A stretch of DNA of 64,000 bases from positions 823,501 to 887,500 of the forward strand of contig CM072345.1 of assembly GCA_036874045.1 (NCBI GenBank), read 5' to 3'. Below are positions 1-11,553 of the stretch, piece by piece (position 1 is the first letter of the stretch; each line of letters opens with the position of its first letter). Source of the stretch: Cymodocea nodosa. Lineage: Eukaryota; Streptophyta; Magnoliopsida; Alismatales; Cymodoceaceae. Below the pieces are notes generated by a model that was given only the letters and a program-made list of their open reading frames with translations, was not told the DNA's origin and ran no database searches. The translations under genes were made by a program, and so were the position numbers.

Positions 1-1622
1 CCTTTCTCAAGTTGTAGTAACGATGGAAATATCACCCCTGTCAAAAAAGCTGGGAAATGAGGCTACTACAGATGATATGAACATGGATTTGTGTGAAGAC
101 AGGAAAATCACTTACCATAAAATTCTCTAATGCTCGCCTTCCTTTCATGGGTCATCATGGTAGTTGTTCCATCAGAGTATACCTAAGGCAGGGCTCTCAT
201 CTCAGTGACAAAAAAACACAAGAAGAAGAAAAGGAAAATTCCATTTATCTCCGATGGCAAGAAAACCTTGTATATCAGAATTCGCAGCAGTCCAAGGCTA
301 CCAGCAAGACTACAGTCGGTCCACTGAACGAGAAAAAGAAAGAGTTGTGCAGCAGGACTGTACGACATTCTCATCTGAAGACAAGCGCCATCATATTCCC
401 TTGGAAAATCCGATGCCCTGTACAAATGAGATTCACCAAACAAACAACGATACAAGAATTATAAAAATAAGATCCATAGTTTATAAAGAATATGATATGG
501 TTCATTAAATCAATGGGGGGTGTGGAAGGACATGATAAAGTAGTACCATTTGCACTCGAGGAAGAAAAGCCAAAGGCTCTAAAGTTTTGGAGGGTAAACC
601 TACTGAATATTGAATCACACATGACAACCTCCTAATAAGACATTCCAAATTGTAGAAAGGACAGTTGGACAGAGGGAGGGGGAAATTTATGCAAGTCTTG
701 GATTAGACAAAACATACTTGCATAAGGAAGAAGCCTAGATGATCAATAAAAAAAATCTAAAACTCGGAAATCTAGCAGACTTGAACAGGAACATCCCACA
801 ACCACGTTGAGAAACATCGAACTTGATATTTGGCAAGATGGGTCTATACTTCTGTAAACCACCATGGATTTCCATCTGCAACGAAATCTTAAGGGCATAA
901 CAGTCAGTATGTTGGACGAACACGACTTCCAGAGTGGTAAGTACTGTGTTGTCTAATGAAATTCGAGAAAATGACATTTGGTAATGATAAAATTCAAGCA
1001 TTTTTCGAACAGATAGGCCTGCAAGCTTATGATTCGCTTTATGATCCATTCCCATCATAGCATTTTCGGTCTATGAACAATGCTACCGTAACGGACTATG
1101 CAGAATAAGCCATCACCCTTCAGCATACCATCAAAATATCAATGTGGTGGTAATCTACCATTCCATTCAAGGTGGGTATCTAGCAGCTAAACACAACAGA
1201 TCCAAATTTCGAAACTACCACCAGAGTTTAGCCGGGAGTAAGCTGATTGACAGGCATGATCGAAAAAGGAACTATGAAAAGACAACAGAACATATAAACC
1301 CATACCACCTTGGGAGTTCTAGTCAAACTTCACATGATAGAAAAGGGAAACAGTCCCACTCCATACCAGATAAACCAAAGTTGCAAAAAAGAAAAAGAAA
1401 AACCTTCCCGAACAAAGCCAAGAAATTTCACCAGACACGATCAACCCAAAAAAAACGGAAGAGATGCCTTCCTCCCCCAAAAAGGAAACTAAAATCCCAA
1501 AAATCTCAACGACGGAAGCAAAAAAAATGGCGATCGACCGAGGCTTCGCTTGCTCACAGTGTATTGGCGTGTTGGATGTCTGCTTCGAGAACTTTCAAAG
1601 AATCCTTGAACGAGTTCCGCAT
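1..1622 (-). CDS. AIRP2-like: RING-type E3 ubiquitin ligase, AIRP2 family, 5' part (four exons, gene runs off the left edge)
   Basis: This is a split host gene read on the minus strand. Exon 1 is 1558-1622 (ATG at 1622-1620, start MRNSFKDSLKVLEADIQHAN), exon 2 is 267-417 (SDFPREYDGACLQMRMSY, then a hydrophobic LFLFLVQWTD stretch), exon 3 is 116-182 (DGTTTMMTHERKASIREFY) and exon 4 is 1-37 (VIFPSLLQLEKG), continuing outside. All three introns are GT-AG and the phases join without a stop. The N-terminal pattern is that of plant RING proteins related to Arabidopsis AIRP2, soluble E3 ligases tied to abscisic acid signalling. That assignment is from memory of the family. The RING domain would lie beyond the window, so catalytic cysteines cannot be checked. 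Intron 1 is about 1.1 kb. No damage is seen, so this is probably a working gene. Confidence 0.85.
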
Positions 1623-1985
1623 GGAGGCCAGAACAATCTACCTTCCTCCAGCCCCAAAATCATCCGGCACTACCACCGCCGCCCAAACCTGAACTATCTC
1701 CTCGCCCTAAACCCTTCCTTCCTTCTCTTCCTTTTCCGTGCCCCCTGTCTCTTTCTCTCTCTGGTTTCCAAAGAAGAAGAAGAAAAACAAGGACGAGGTG
1801 GTCAGTAGAGACGAGGAAGAGACCTTCCAACCGAAGCCATCGGACGGCTGAGATCGAACCACGTATGAACGGCCGTGGGGGGGACCCACTTCAGGATGTT
1901 CTGGAGCAAGATATTTTCGGTGTTGCGACGGATCGAGCTCTACTGACACACTTATCCACTTATAACAAGATTTATTTATTTATGT
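1623..1985 (-). promoter_or_regulatory. 5' leader and proximal promoter of the AIRP2-like gene
   Basis: Upstream of the ATG the minus strand is purine-rich (GA-rich between about 1715 and 1790), as in many plant 5' leaders. CCCTAAACCC at 1705-1714 resembles the telo-box seen near plant transcription starts. A TATA-like CATAAATAAATAAATC lies near 1970-1985. The start of transcription cannot be fixed from sequence alone. Long open frames here are by-products of the low stop density. Confidence 0.35.
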
Positions 1986-2782
1986 TTTAAAAAAGGTAAT
2001 TAACTACGACGCAGAGTCTTCCAATTTGTGTACGTATTAAATTTGTCGTCTTAATATTAAAAAAATATTTGGCCATTTGCGACAACGTCCATAACATATC
2101 TTTTTTTAGAATAACGTCCATGTGTGTTTTTCAATTCGTTTCATACTCTACACTTTTTCATTTTTCAAATTTTAACGGGTATCCATTTTTATTTTACCTT
2201 GTTTTCAGAATAATTTCATCATTTTTTTAATAGCATATTTAATCTTCTGCTTTATTGTAAATTTGTGAGGAAAAAAGGTTCGGATTTAAATTTAGAAAAC
2301 ATTATCATTATCAAAAAAATTAAATTTTATTACTTATATAATTAGTTTATATTTTACAACCGAAATTATGATTTAAATAAGTTGTATAATTTGGTAGCTA
2401 AATTTCTAAACATGTTGGGGTAAATTTTCACCACCTCCTCTCACAACGTGAGGTTTGTGTTGTTTAAAAAGTCGAAAATTTTATAAAGAAGAAGAAAATT
2501 TAATATTGATAGTTTATGTACTTGTATTTAATTTATGCACTTTTAATTTACATATTTTTTATTAACATCTAAGACTTTCTTTTAAAAATAAAAAATTATA
2601 ATTTATTTTTATTTTGAAAATTTATTTTTCTGTAAAATGCACAAATAACATTTTTCGGTATTTTTCGTTTACAAACCTTTACGACTTTCCGTTATGCACA
2701 AAGAGGTCTTTAGTTTTGGTGATTTGAATTTTGGTCCAACGTGTTTTGTTTTTGGACGGACGGGTCCCAGTCTCGTCACCAT

Positions 2783-2790
2783 TGACGTCA
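2783..2790. promoter_or_regulatory. TGACGTCA palindrome (bZIP/TGA-type site)
   Basis: A perfect palindromic TGACGTCA lies in a locally GC-richer island. It is a classical binding site for plant TGA/bZIP factors. It is about 1.2 kb upstream of the AIRP2-like ATG, so it could act as a distal element, but function is inferred only. Confidence 0.35.
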
Positions 2791-3925
2791 GCCAAAGGGG
2801 GCGTCAAGGAGAAACGGAAGGAGATGATACATAAACACATATATATGTATTTTAGGGGTGGTGCGTTGCAAATCGGCCACAGCGGAAATCCGAAAACAAT
2901 CGGCAATCCGTTCCTGTGGGCTGGTGCTCGATCGTTCTTTCCACGTCCCCCCGTACGGGACTTTCTTTCTTCGACGATTATTATATTTTTATTTGTTTTA
3001 TTTATTCTTTTTGATAAAAAAAAAGGTAAATAAAATTTGTTTTCTTCGTCAACTGCCGATTAAATTAGTTTAGGGCTGATGTCGTCATTAAATTTTTTTT
3101 TCTTTCAAAGTATCAATTAATAAAATTCCTACTTATTAACGGAATTATTGAAAAAAGATAGAAGAAAAATCTAAAAACTAGAAAATAACGTAAAACAGAA
3201 TATTTTTCAACTACAAAAAAAAAAAACGATAAAATTTGAAATTTAAACGTTTGTGTGTACGACAAAAAATGATAAAATTTAAATTCTACGTAAATGTATT
3301 GTAATTAATATATTAATTATAAATTACAATATTTTTTATTTTTTTATTTCTCTATTCTATTCACCTTTCTTCTTCATAAAAATGTAGAGGATCTTTGAGG
3401 ATTAAAGAATTCGAGGTGTAATTCATAAAATGAGGTACAATTTCATTTTTATGGAACATCTATGGTAAAAAAAAAAAAATGGCATAAGTATTTAGAAAGG
3501 ATTTCATTTTTGAGAAAAAGACATGTGAAAAATTTCTTCCACTAGCCAACTTTTCTAAGATAATTGAGGGGGTCCATCCACAGCCCTGACTTGTCTCCTC
3601 CCTCAAATTTTCTTCTTCTGTATATTCAATGGGATAAGTATGGCAAATGCATGCCACCTAATAACTGATTATGTACAATCATGCTAACTTTTTTTGGGTG
3701 GTGGATCATCCTTAGGTGTTATCACATCAAGGCAAGATATTTTGTTCTATATTATTTTTATTATCATGTCTTTGTTTGAATTTAAATTCAATATTTTGTT
3801 TAACTTATCATGCTACTGCTAACTTTAATGGTTCTTTGGTATCTTCAACTGGATCCCTCCCAAGCACCACACTGTCCCTCACAATATTTTAGGTGAGGTA
3901 GGTAAATTTATTATTTAGTCTAATG

Positions 3926-3942
3926 TATATATATATATATAT
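3926..3942. repeat. (TA)n microsatellite
   Basis: An uninterrupted alternating TA run of 17 bases in AT-rich spacer. Confidence 0.85.
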
Positions 3943-4020
3943 TTGTTGATTTATGTGTAATTATTGTGATTTATGCATCACTGTCACATTATTTACATGT
4001 ATATTAAAGTTTGAGTATGT

Positions 4021-4023
<3 letters not shown>

Positions 4024-4060
<37 letters not shown>
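4024..4060. repeat. (AG)n microsatellite
   Basis: A perfect AG dinucleotide run of 37 bases, about 18 units. It is likely polymorphic between individuals. Confidence 0.95.
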
Positions 4061-4063
<3 letters not shown>

Positions 4064-5808
4064 GTACATATATGTTGATTTTTATACATTTATATTGATT
4101 ATTGCTTAAATTACATGTTATATGTAATTACATATAGATTTTGCATACTTATGTGAATTGTGCATAATTATTGAGATTTTGATATTCGCGAGAGATTCAC
4201 ATTTATATGTAAGTAATATTGAATATGAAAGACTTATTTATTTATGCATATATTGAATTCATGAGAAATGACATACCATTGACTATGTATGATAATGATA
4301 ACTTGAGGCCTACGATGATATTTTATATATGATTGATGGATTGGTTTAAATCCGACCACATGGGGTTAAACTATATAATATTGGGTATACAAATGTGATA
4401 GAATATTTTTGACATTGTCTCAATGTTGAAAGTGATATGTGACATATAGAACTTGTTATAAGAGTTAAATGTCGCTGTAGTTAAATGCGTTGAATATGGA
4501 TATGTATAAAATAATAGAGGCTAAGTCTATTGTTTTATTTTGCATAGCTCATGTTTATTATTATTGTTCTACATTTTACGATATTACATTGATTATTGAT
4601 TAGATAGCCTTCCTATTGCATGCATGTTATATTTATTTATATTTTTTTTAAACTTATAGTCAAATTAATTATTGAACTTTAGCTCATGCCTATGATTTAA
4701 TGTTTTAGGTTCATAGACTAGGTAAGAGTAGAAAATGATGTTGTAATAACTTTTTGTTGTCTTCTTGTGGACATTTTTGAAAGTTTTGTGATATGAGATG
4801 AGACTATCTTATAATATATCACTGATATTTTGGTTGTGCATATTTAAAAGGGGTGAGATGGTTTAAGACATAATTATAAATAGTTGATTCCACCCTGATA
4901 TTGATATTGTTTTTGCCTTTAGATATATGTGATGAATATCTCTGATTGACAAGTTATTCCTTTTAAGTAGATATCTATAGTTTTGTAATATTAGAGGGAA
5001 AAACTTTTCACACACATTTATTTTTTTTATTTATACATAATTCTTTTTTTAATATTACGATAATAGTAAAAGACAATAGCAATTGAAGAGACCAATGACT
5101 TATCTATGTACGATTTAAAAGAACTCATAGAAATCTGAGGAGAAGAAGAAAGAAAATCGAAATCTACCAAGCTCTACTCTTGTTCCATAACCATTACAGT
5201 AGCAAGTTGTTCTAAGATTCCTTTCTTTCTCCTCAACAATCGACCACTCCTTTTACAACTCGCGAACGAGTAATGCTTGTGAAGAATGGAATGGTAGGTT
5301 AGGCATAGAGTAATAGATAGTGAGGAATTGGAACCTAGATGTGTGTGGAAGGGATGACAAACTAGGTAGATAATACAAAGGGTGGGGTGGTGATGCTCAC
5401 ACATAGTTTTTCCTTTCAACTTCATTTTTGTTTTAATGTAAAGAGAGACCATTTTTTTTAAAAAAAATATCAACATACATGGGTGGCTAACTTCTGTTAG
5501 AATTCTTTTCTTGTATGGTTAGGATATTCTCTACATGTTTCAAATCTTTGATTGCTACAAGATTTGAGCCTGCAAACAAAGGAGTGGTGAATGATTTTCT
5601 CATCGCACACCTAAATACATGATCTTGTGTAGCCTCTACTAGAATTTAACAAGGATGACAAGAGAAAAAGAAAAGTAAGATTGTAGAAGTGATTAATTTG
5701 TTGATTGTAAAAGAGAAAAGAAAAAGGTAATTAACAAAAAAAACTAAAAAGGAAAAAAATATAAAAATAGAAAATAAAATCAAAAAAGGTTGGGGAGAAA
5801 CAAATAAC

Positions 5809-5829
5809 AAATAATAATAATAATAATAT
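5809..5829. repeat. (AAT)n microsatellite
   Basis: A run of AAT/ATA trinucleotides of about seven units inside A-rich sequence. Confidence 0.85.
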
Positions 5830-5847
5830 AAAAGAAATCATTTTCTT

Positions 5848-6270
5848 CTTAATTTGTTGAGGGTAGTCAATTTGAAAGTGTAAGGAATATTTTCAATATT
5901 TGCAACATCCATTATTTCAGTCTCTATAGAGTGTTCAAAATTTACATTTTCCCTAGATGCAGCATCTCTTGTATTTGTTTGTACATTTTCATGATCTTCC
6001 ACAAATATTTGCATTTCTTCCTATTGTGAATCTCTAGTTTCTGTATTTATAGATTCTGATATAGGCTAATTAACATTAAACCCTTCTAGAGTCTTTTCTT
6101 TTCAATAGCATCTACTCTAGACAATTTGGCCTTTGAATTAGTTATTACCTCAATATTTTCAAGCACTTTTGTAATAACTTATTCAATATCATCTATTTGA
6201 TGCTTTGATTTTTTAGTTTCCTCATCGTCAATGCTTATTTCTATAGAAAAACTTGAACTAATTTGTTGCT
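5848..6270 (-). pseudogene. degraded coding-like remnant beside a copia LTR
   Basis: Read on the minus strand this stretch gives a polar, acidic, largely open frame with about three in-frame stops, including VEDHENVQTNTRDAASRENV and FKLTTLNKLRRK just before a stop. It directly abuts the left end of the LTR at 6279. Its style (acidic, Ser/Thr/Asn-rich) recalls the SIRE S1/S2 ORFs, but I could not align it. It may be the 3' end of an old element gene or a host exon. The function is unknown. Confidence 0.3.
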
Positions 6271-6278
6271 TTTTCCTT

Positions 6279-7371
6279 TGTTAAGAATTTTATTTTGATG
6301 ATGAATATTTTACTAAGTCTATAAATAAGTCTAAATAAGTTTAAGTATAATAATCACATAGTTAGGCATTAACTCAATTTAAAAAGTCGTATAGTTATAA
6401 GTTAATGTTTCTAGTTAGTTGAAGAGTTATGTTAAAAACTTATATAGTTAAGTTATTTGCATGTGTGTTTTTAACGTTTTAAGTTTTTATGTATTTTTCA
6501 TGTGCGTTCGGTAAAGAAAACTTGAAGAGTTAGATAATTGTTCGAGTTTTTTTTACGCATGGATAGATAATTGTTCGAGTTCTTTTATGTGACTAATGAA
6601 AGTTAAGTTTTATTGTTTCAGTCAAGTATTTTGTAAGTGAAAAACTTAAAGAGTTATAGATAAGTGTTCAAGTTTTTATAGGTCTTAAAGGATAAATGTT
6701 CTACTAAAGCAGTAATTTAGAAAATATATTCTACAACTCTTTAGAAAAAAGACTTTCGATTATTCTATGACAGGAGATCGTGGAAATTCAAAAATATAGT
6801 GGAGATAGTGGAAATTCAAAAAGATAGTGGATAATTTAAATTTGAATTAATACATAGGATCAGAGATTATGGATTAAGTGGATGAATGTGTTGAACATGA
6901 AATCATAGTTCTGTTATTATAAGTAAAGCATACGAGTTACACTTCATTTATTCCTACATAAATCTTTGAAATCCCAAAATCAATAGAGAGAAATCCTATC
7001 TCATCAAATCCCAAGCAAAATTAGAGAAAGAGTACTACGAAGGAAGTCTCAAAGATTTGAAGAAGGAAGAAAAGAGATACAAAAGTTGAGTAAATTTTCA
7101 AAAGAATCAAAAAGCTACATGCAAAGACTTAGGTTTGAATATACAATTCAATCAAGGTTAGAATATGATAGATTTTATTTTATATTGAATTGTAACTTGA
7201 AAATTGTATTAGAATCGACAAGTAGGGAATTGAGCTATAAATGATTGTAAATTCATACTTTATCAATAAAATGTTTAGAATTATACATAGTGAGTATTTT
7301 GTACTCTTGTTTTATCAGTTAGATTATTAATACATAATTCACCCCCCCACTTGTGATACTACGGTCTCACA
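6279..7371 (+). repeat. old SIRE-type Ty1-copia LTR (LTR A) followed by a primer-binding-site remnant
   Basis: It begins TGTTAAGAATTTTATTTTGATG and ends CTCACA, matching start and end of the other SIRE LTRs in this window. At 7374-7385 TAGTATCAAAGC is a decayed initiator-Met tRNA primer-binding site. Only about 10 further bases follow before the next LTR begins at 7396. This makes it a 5' LTR whose element was interrupted right after the primer site, or a recombination product. Its stretches 'GTTCGAGTTTTTATAGG' and 'GATCGTGGAAATTC' recur in LTR B and LTR C. Confidence 0.75.
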
Positions 7372-7395
7372 ATTAGTATCAAAGCATATAGGAAT

Positions 7396-8175
7396 TGTTA
7401 GGAATTTTGTTTTGATGATAAATGCTTTATTAAAGTTTATAAATAAGTCTAAATAATATTTTCTAAGTATAATAGTCACGTAATTAAATGTTGAAAAGTT
7501 TTCAGATAGTTAACTTTTGGATAGTTAAAGTTTTCAGATAGTTAACTTTTGGATAGTTACAGTTTTCGGATAATTAAAGTTTTCGGATAGTTAGATTTTC
7601 GGATAGTTAAACTTTTGGATAGTTAACGCTTCGATTTAGTCGAAGAGTTATGTTGAAAACTCATATAGTTAAGTTATCGACACGTGTGTTTTTAATGTTT
7701 TAAGTTGTCACGTGTTTTCCATGTGCGTTCGGTAATGAAAATCAAAGAGTTAGATAACTGTTTGAGTTTTTATACGCATGGATAGATAACTATTCGAGTT
7801 TTATAAAATGACTAACGAACAAATAAGTTTTCTATGTTCAATCATGTGTTTTGTAGGTGCAAAAACTTGAAGGGTTACAGATAAATGTTTGAGTTTATAT
7901 AGGACTTAAATGATAAGTATTTGACTAAAACGAAGACTTAGAAGATATTTTACAAGTCTCTAGGATGATAAAGTTTCAGTGAATCTATGAGTAGAAATCG
8001 TAGAAATTCAAAATGATAGTGGAGAAAGTGGAAATTCAAAAAGATAGTGGAAATCGTGGATGATTTGAATTTGGAATTAGTACGTGGATTATGGATTAAG
8101 TGGATGAACATGCTGAACATGAAATCATAGTTTGACTACTAATAGAGAGTACGAGCTACATTACAATGAGGAACC
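7396..8175 (+). repeat. SIRE-2 5' LTR, first part (LTR B)
   Basis: It starts TGTTAGGAATTTTG and stops at 8175, where SIRE-1 begins. The missing end of the same LTR is found at 35070-35548. The last five bases GAACC (8171-8175) and the first five on the far side GATCC (35070-35074) look like a target-site duplication with one change. A tandem array of about 17-20 bp units built on TCGGATAGTTAA occupies 7497-7628, followed by two G-boxes (CACGTG) at about 7681 and 7709. Confidence 0.85.
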
Positions 8176-9423
8176 TGTTAGGTATTTAATTTTGATGATA
8201 TATGCTTTATTAACGTTTTTAAATAAGTCTACATAATATTCTCTAAGTATATTTCTCTAAGTATAATAGTTAATAGATTATCGGAAAGTCTCATTTTTAT
8301 GTTGGATAAATTAAAGATTTCTGAAGAGTTAGATTTGCAATAGTTAAACTTTCGGATAGTTAATGTTTCGGATAGTTAAACTTTCGGATAGTTAACGCTT
8401 TGTTTCTATCGAATACTTTATATTAAAAACTCGTATAGTTAAGTTATCTACACGTGTGTTTTTAATGTTTTAAGTTGTCACGTGTTTTCCATATGCGTTC
8501 GGTAATGAAAAATCAAATAATTAGATAACTGTTCGAATTTTTATATGCATGGATAGATAACTGTTTAAGTTTTATAAAAGGACTAACGAACAGATAAGTT
8601 TCTTTGTTTAGTCATGTGTTTTGCAGGTGTAAAAACTCAAAGAGTTAAAGGATAAGTGTTCGAGTTTTTACAGGACTTAAAAGATAAATGTTCGACTAAA
8701 TCGAAGACTTAGAAGATATTCTACAAGACTCCAGGAAGATAAAATTCTCGATATATCTACGAGTGGAGATCGTGGAAATTCAAAATGATTGTGGAGAAAG
8801 TGGAAACTCAAAAAGATAGTAATTTAGATTAAAGAGAAAATTAGTATGTGGATTATGGATTGTGGATCAAGTGGATGAACATGTTGAATGTGAAAGACAA
8901 TAGAGTTCGACTACAAATAGAGAGTATGTGCTACATTACAAAAGGGGGATCCCAATCTCAAAAACCAAGTCTGAATATTCAATCTGGATCCCTAACTGAA
9001 AAGTTAAGTTTGAATATTCATATTCTGAAAAGTTCTCCAACATCAGAAGAAGTTCGAAATTTCAAGCAATTTTAGAAAAGGAGCTAAAAATGTAAGAAAT
9101 CTGGAAATTCAACAATTGGAGAAGAAGAGATATAGAAGCTGAGCAAAGAGAAAGAAAGAAGCTATGTGCATAAAGATCAAGTTTTATACAATTTAAAATT
9201 AGTTTTGAATAAGAGCTTTGTTTTCCTATTTGAATTGTATATTGAACATTACTGTATCAAAATCGTCAAGAAGGGAATTGAGTTGAAAAGATATTGTAAA
9301 TTTTGTCTAGAAATAAAAGAATAGAATTTCATTTACAAGTGTTTTGTGCTCTTGTTTTATCCGCTAGTATTTAATTATTAAAGACACAATTCACCCCCCT
9401 TTTGTGATACAAACGATCCTACA
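8176..9423 (+). repeat. SIRE-1 5' LTR (LTR C)
   Basis: It runs from TGTTAGGTATTTAATTTTG to CGATCCTACA. It contains three to four TCGGATAGTTAA units near 8330-8400 (the 3' LTR has fewer), G-boxes near 8451 and 8479, and the conserved end CACCCCCCTTTTGTGATAC. The internal open frame at 8848-9075 lies in LTR sequence and is present in both LTRs, but I do not treat it as a gene. Confidence 0.9.
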
Positions 9424-9425
9424 AC

Positions 9426-9436
9426 TGGTATCAGAG
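9426..9436 (+). other. SIRE-1 primer binding site (initiator Met tRNA)
   Basis: TGGTATCAGAG lies two bases after the LTR end. This is the standard plant copia minus-strand primer site, complementary to the 3' end of initiator Met tRNA. Confidence 0.9.
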
Positions 9437-9519
9437 TATTATTATCATAATTAAGAGCTTTTATTTCTCTATTTAGGAATCAGTTTTTACTATCATTTTC
9501 TTAGGATTATCTATTAAAA

Positions 9520-11553
9520 ATGGATAATACTGAAATCTTAGTTATGACTGAAGGACAAACCACTAATCGTCCTCCTATGTTCGAAGGTAGCAATTATGGT
9601 TACTGGAAATATAAGATAAAAGTATTCTTTTAGTCAATTGATTTCAAATTATGGCATATAATTAGCAATCCTATAGTGTTAGTTACGACTCCATATGATA
9701 CTTGGACTTTTGATGAAAAGGAGCGAATGACACTGAATGCTAAAGGTTTAAACATCTTGTTTTGTGCTTTATCTCATGATCAATTTAATAAAGTTTTTGC
9801 ATATCAAACTGCATATGAGATATGACATGCATTAGAAGTTGCCAATGAAGGTACTAACCAGGTCAAGGAATCTAAGATTAATATGTTAGTACATAAATAT
9901 GAGCTTTTTAAAATGCACGAAAATGAATGTATCTCTGACATGTTTTCCCGTTTTCTTGAGATTGTAAATTCATTAAAATCTTTAGGCAAGAAATTCGAGG
10001 AAAAAGACTTGGTAAGAAAGATCCTTAGATCTTTAACTAAAATTTGGGCTCAAAAGACAACATCTATTGAAGAGTCCAAAGATTTAAATACATATACTCT
10101 TGATGATCTCATAGGAAATCTAACAGCCTATGAAGTACAACATTTAGATCCAAAAGGGAAAAATCTTAGAAGGGATATAGCTTTTGAGGCTGATAAAGTC
10201 TCAGAAGTCACTAGTGATTCTCACGATGATTTATTGTTGTTGACTAGAAAATTTAGAAATCTATTGAAGAAACGCAGGAACTTCAGGTCAGCAAAGACAT
10301 CTAGAGATATGGAGAAGAAGTCATTCACGAAAGACAAAAGTATATGCTACAAGTGCAACAGGCCGGGTCACTTTCAAACTGATTGTCCTCTCAACAAAGA
10401 TAAGAAGAATTCGAGGAGGAATTTCAGGAATAAGAAATTCAAAAAGAGAAGGGCGCTTAAAGTGACATGGGATGACTCTTCAGCTTCACAAAGTGAAGAA
10501 ACAAAGGATTCAACATCAGACAACGAATCCTCATCAAAATCAGATTCAGAAGAAAATTTGGCAAATGTATGCTTTATGGCAAAATCCAGTGAGGTATCCT
10601 CTGATCAAAATGCTAATTTTGATAGTTTTGATGGATTACTTGTTGAATACAATAGATTGGCCAGAAAATATAACAAAGTCAAAATAGAAAGAAAGGACAC
10701 TAGGAAAATGGTAGATGAATTGAAAATAAGATTGATTTTCTGAATTCTATGTTGAATAAATTTAAAGAAGAAAATCAAAAGCATGCATAGGAAATTTTAA
10801 AGTTTACTGCAATAGAAAGAAAATTGCATGCTAATTGTGAAAATTTAATTGCTGATAAGAAAAAAATGATCTGTGAAATTGAAAAATTAGAACTGACTAT
10901 TACTGATTTAAATTTAGAAATTGATATGCTAAAGATTAATATCTACGATCAAAAGGCTATATTAAGTAAATGGAATAATAGTCAAACTTTAACAAATGAA
11001 CTTAGTAGTAAAATATCAAATGTAGAAAAATATGGTATTGGTTTACACGATGCATCTTCTGAAAATTATATATTACATGATGGTACTACTAAAAATAATG
11101 TCTTTATTTCCAGTACTAAGAATAGTAAGAGAAAAACTATTCCGTGTGTAATCAAAAAGGGAGAAAAATATGTGCAAATTGATAAAATGCATCATATAAA
11201 TGATAGCACACGATGCAAGAATGTCAAAAGAATTTTTTAGAAAAATCAAGTTAAGTCATTTGAGAATCTTAATATTCTTGATCAATTTTCTTCATATTTA
11301 AAGAATATCGGATATTGGAAATCAAATAATGTTAGAAATGAAAATTTCAACTCTAGTTTACATAGAGATAAATGTTTTGATAATTATAACACTAAGAGAA
11401 AGAAACGAAATATTAATTATCAGAAAATAGATAAGTTGAAGTTTAAAAATACGGATTATTTTGATATGACTCTCTCTAAAATTCTTGGACCCACTCAAAA
11501 ATGGGTTCCAAGAGATAAAATCTCTTTTTGATTGTTTTGTAGGTACACAAATC
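9520..11553 (+). pseudogene. gag: SIRE-1 gag (broken)
   Basis: The frame opens at ATG 9520 (MDNTEILVMTEG). A capsid-type copia gag domain follows (for example YELFKMHENECISDMFSRFL near residues 125-145). Basic residues then precede a zinc knuckle CYKCNRPGHFQTDC at about 10349-10390 with all CCHC ligands present. Next come an acidic Ser-rich tail and a coiled-coil-like region (10824-11240) before the protease. Two stops occur before 9883 (Q-to-TAG in VFFQSID, and W-to-TGA). A one-base loss near 10715, relative to the SIRE-2 copy, ends the main frame at 10743. A TAG at 10788-10790 is shared with SIRE-2. The product would form virus-like particles and bind RNA. It cannot be made here. Confidence 0.9.

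Larger units (their letters stand above)
1986..6278. other. AT-rich intergenic spacer
   Basis: I see no supportable gene. The block is rich in A and T homopolymers, with one more GC-balanced island at about 2720-2960 containing a bZIP-type site. It also holds the simple repeats listed separately. Short open frames near 2731-3073, 3460-3657 and 5174-5476 lack recognisable motifs and are low-complexity. Part of 3900-4990 could be an old retroelement LTR, but no ends or partners were found. Confidence 0.6.

Noticed and set aside
1464..1949. Open frames on the plus strand and an 80-codon minus frame around the AIRP2-like exon 1
   Set aside because: They overlap exon 1, leader and intron of the real gene in other frames; low-complexity Lys/Arg or Phe runs.
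2731..3073. Possible small exon in the GC-richer island
   Set aside because: No conserved motif and no splice-consistent partner; more likely promoter-type DNA.
3900..4990. Possible old LTR in the spacer
   Set aside because: Wording is suggestive but no TG/CA ends, primer site or partner copy could be placed.
5174..5476. 100-codon minus frame with HHHPTLC wording
   Set aside because: Composition follows AT-rich noncoding DNA, no motif, no second copy, no splice context.
8848..9075. 75-codon frame in SIRE-1 LTR, repeated at 34493-34702
   Set aside because: It is repeated only because it lies in both LTRs; the second copy is interrupted earlier and no domain is recognisable.
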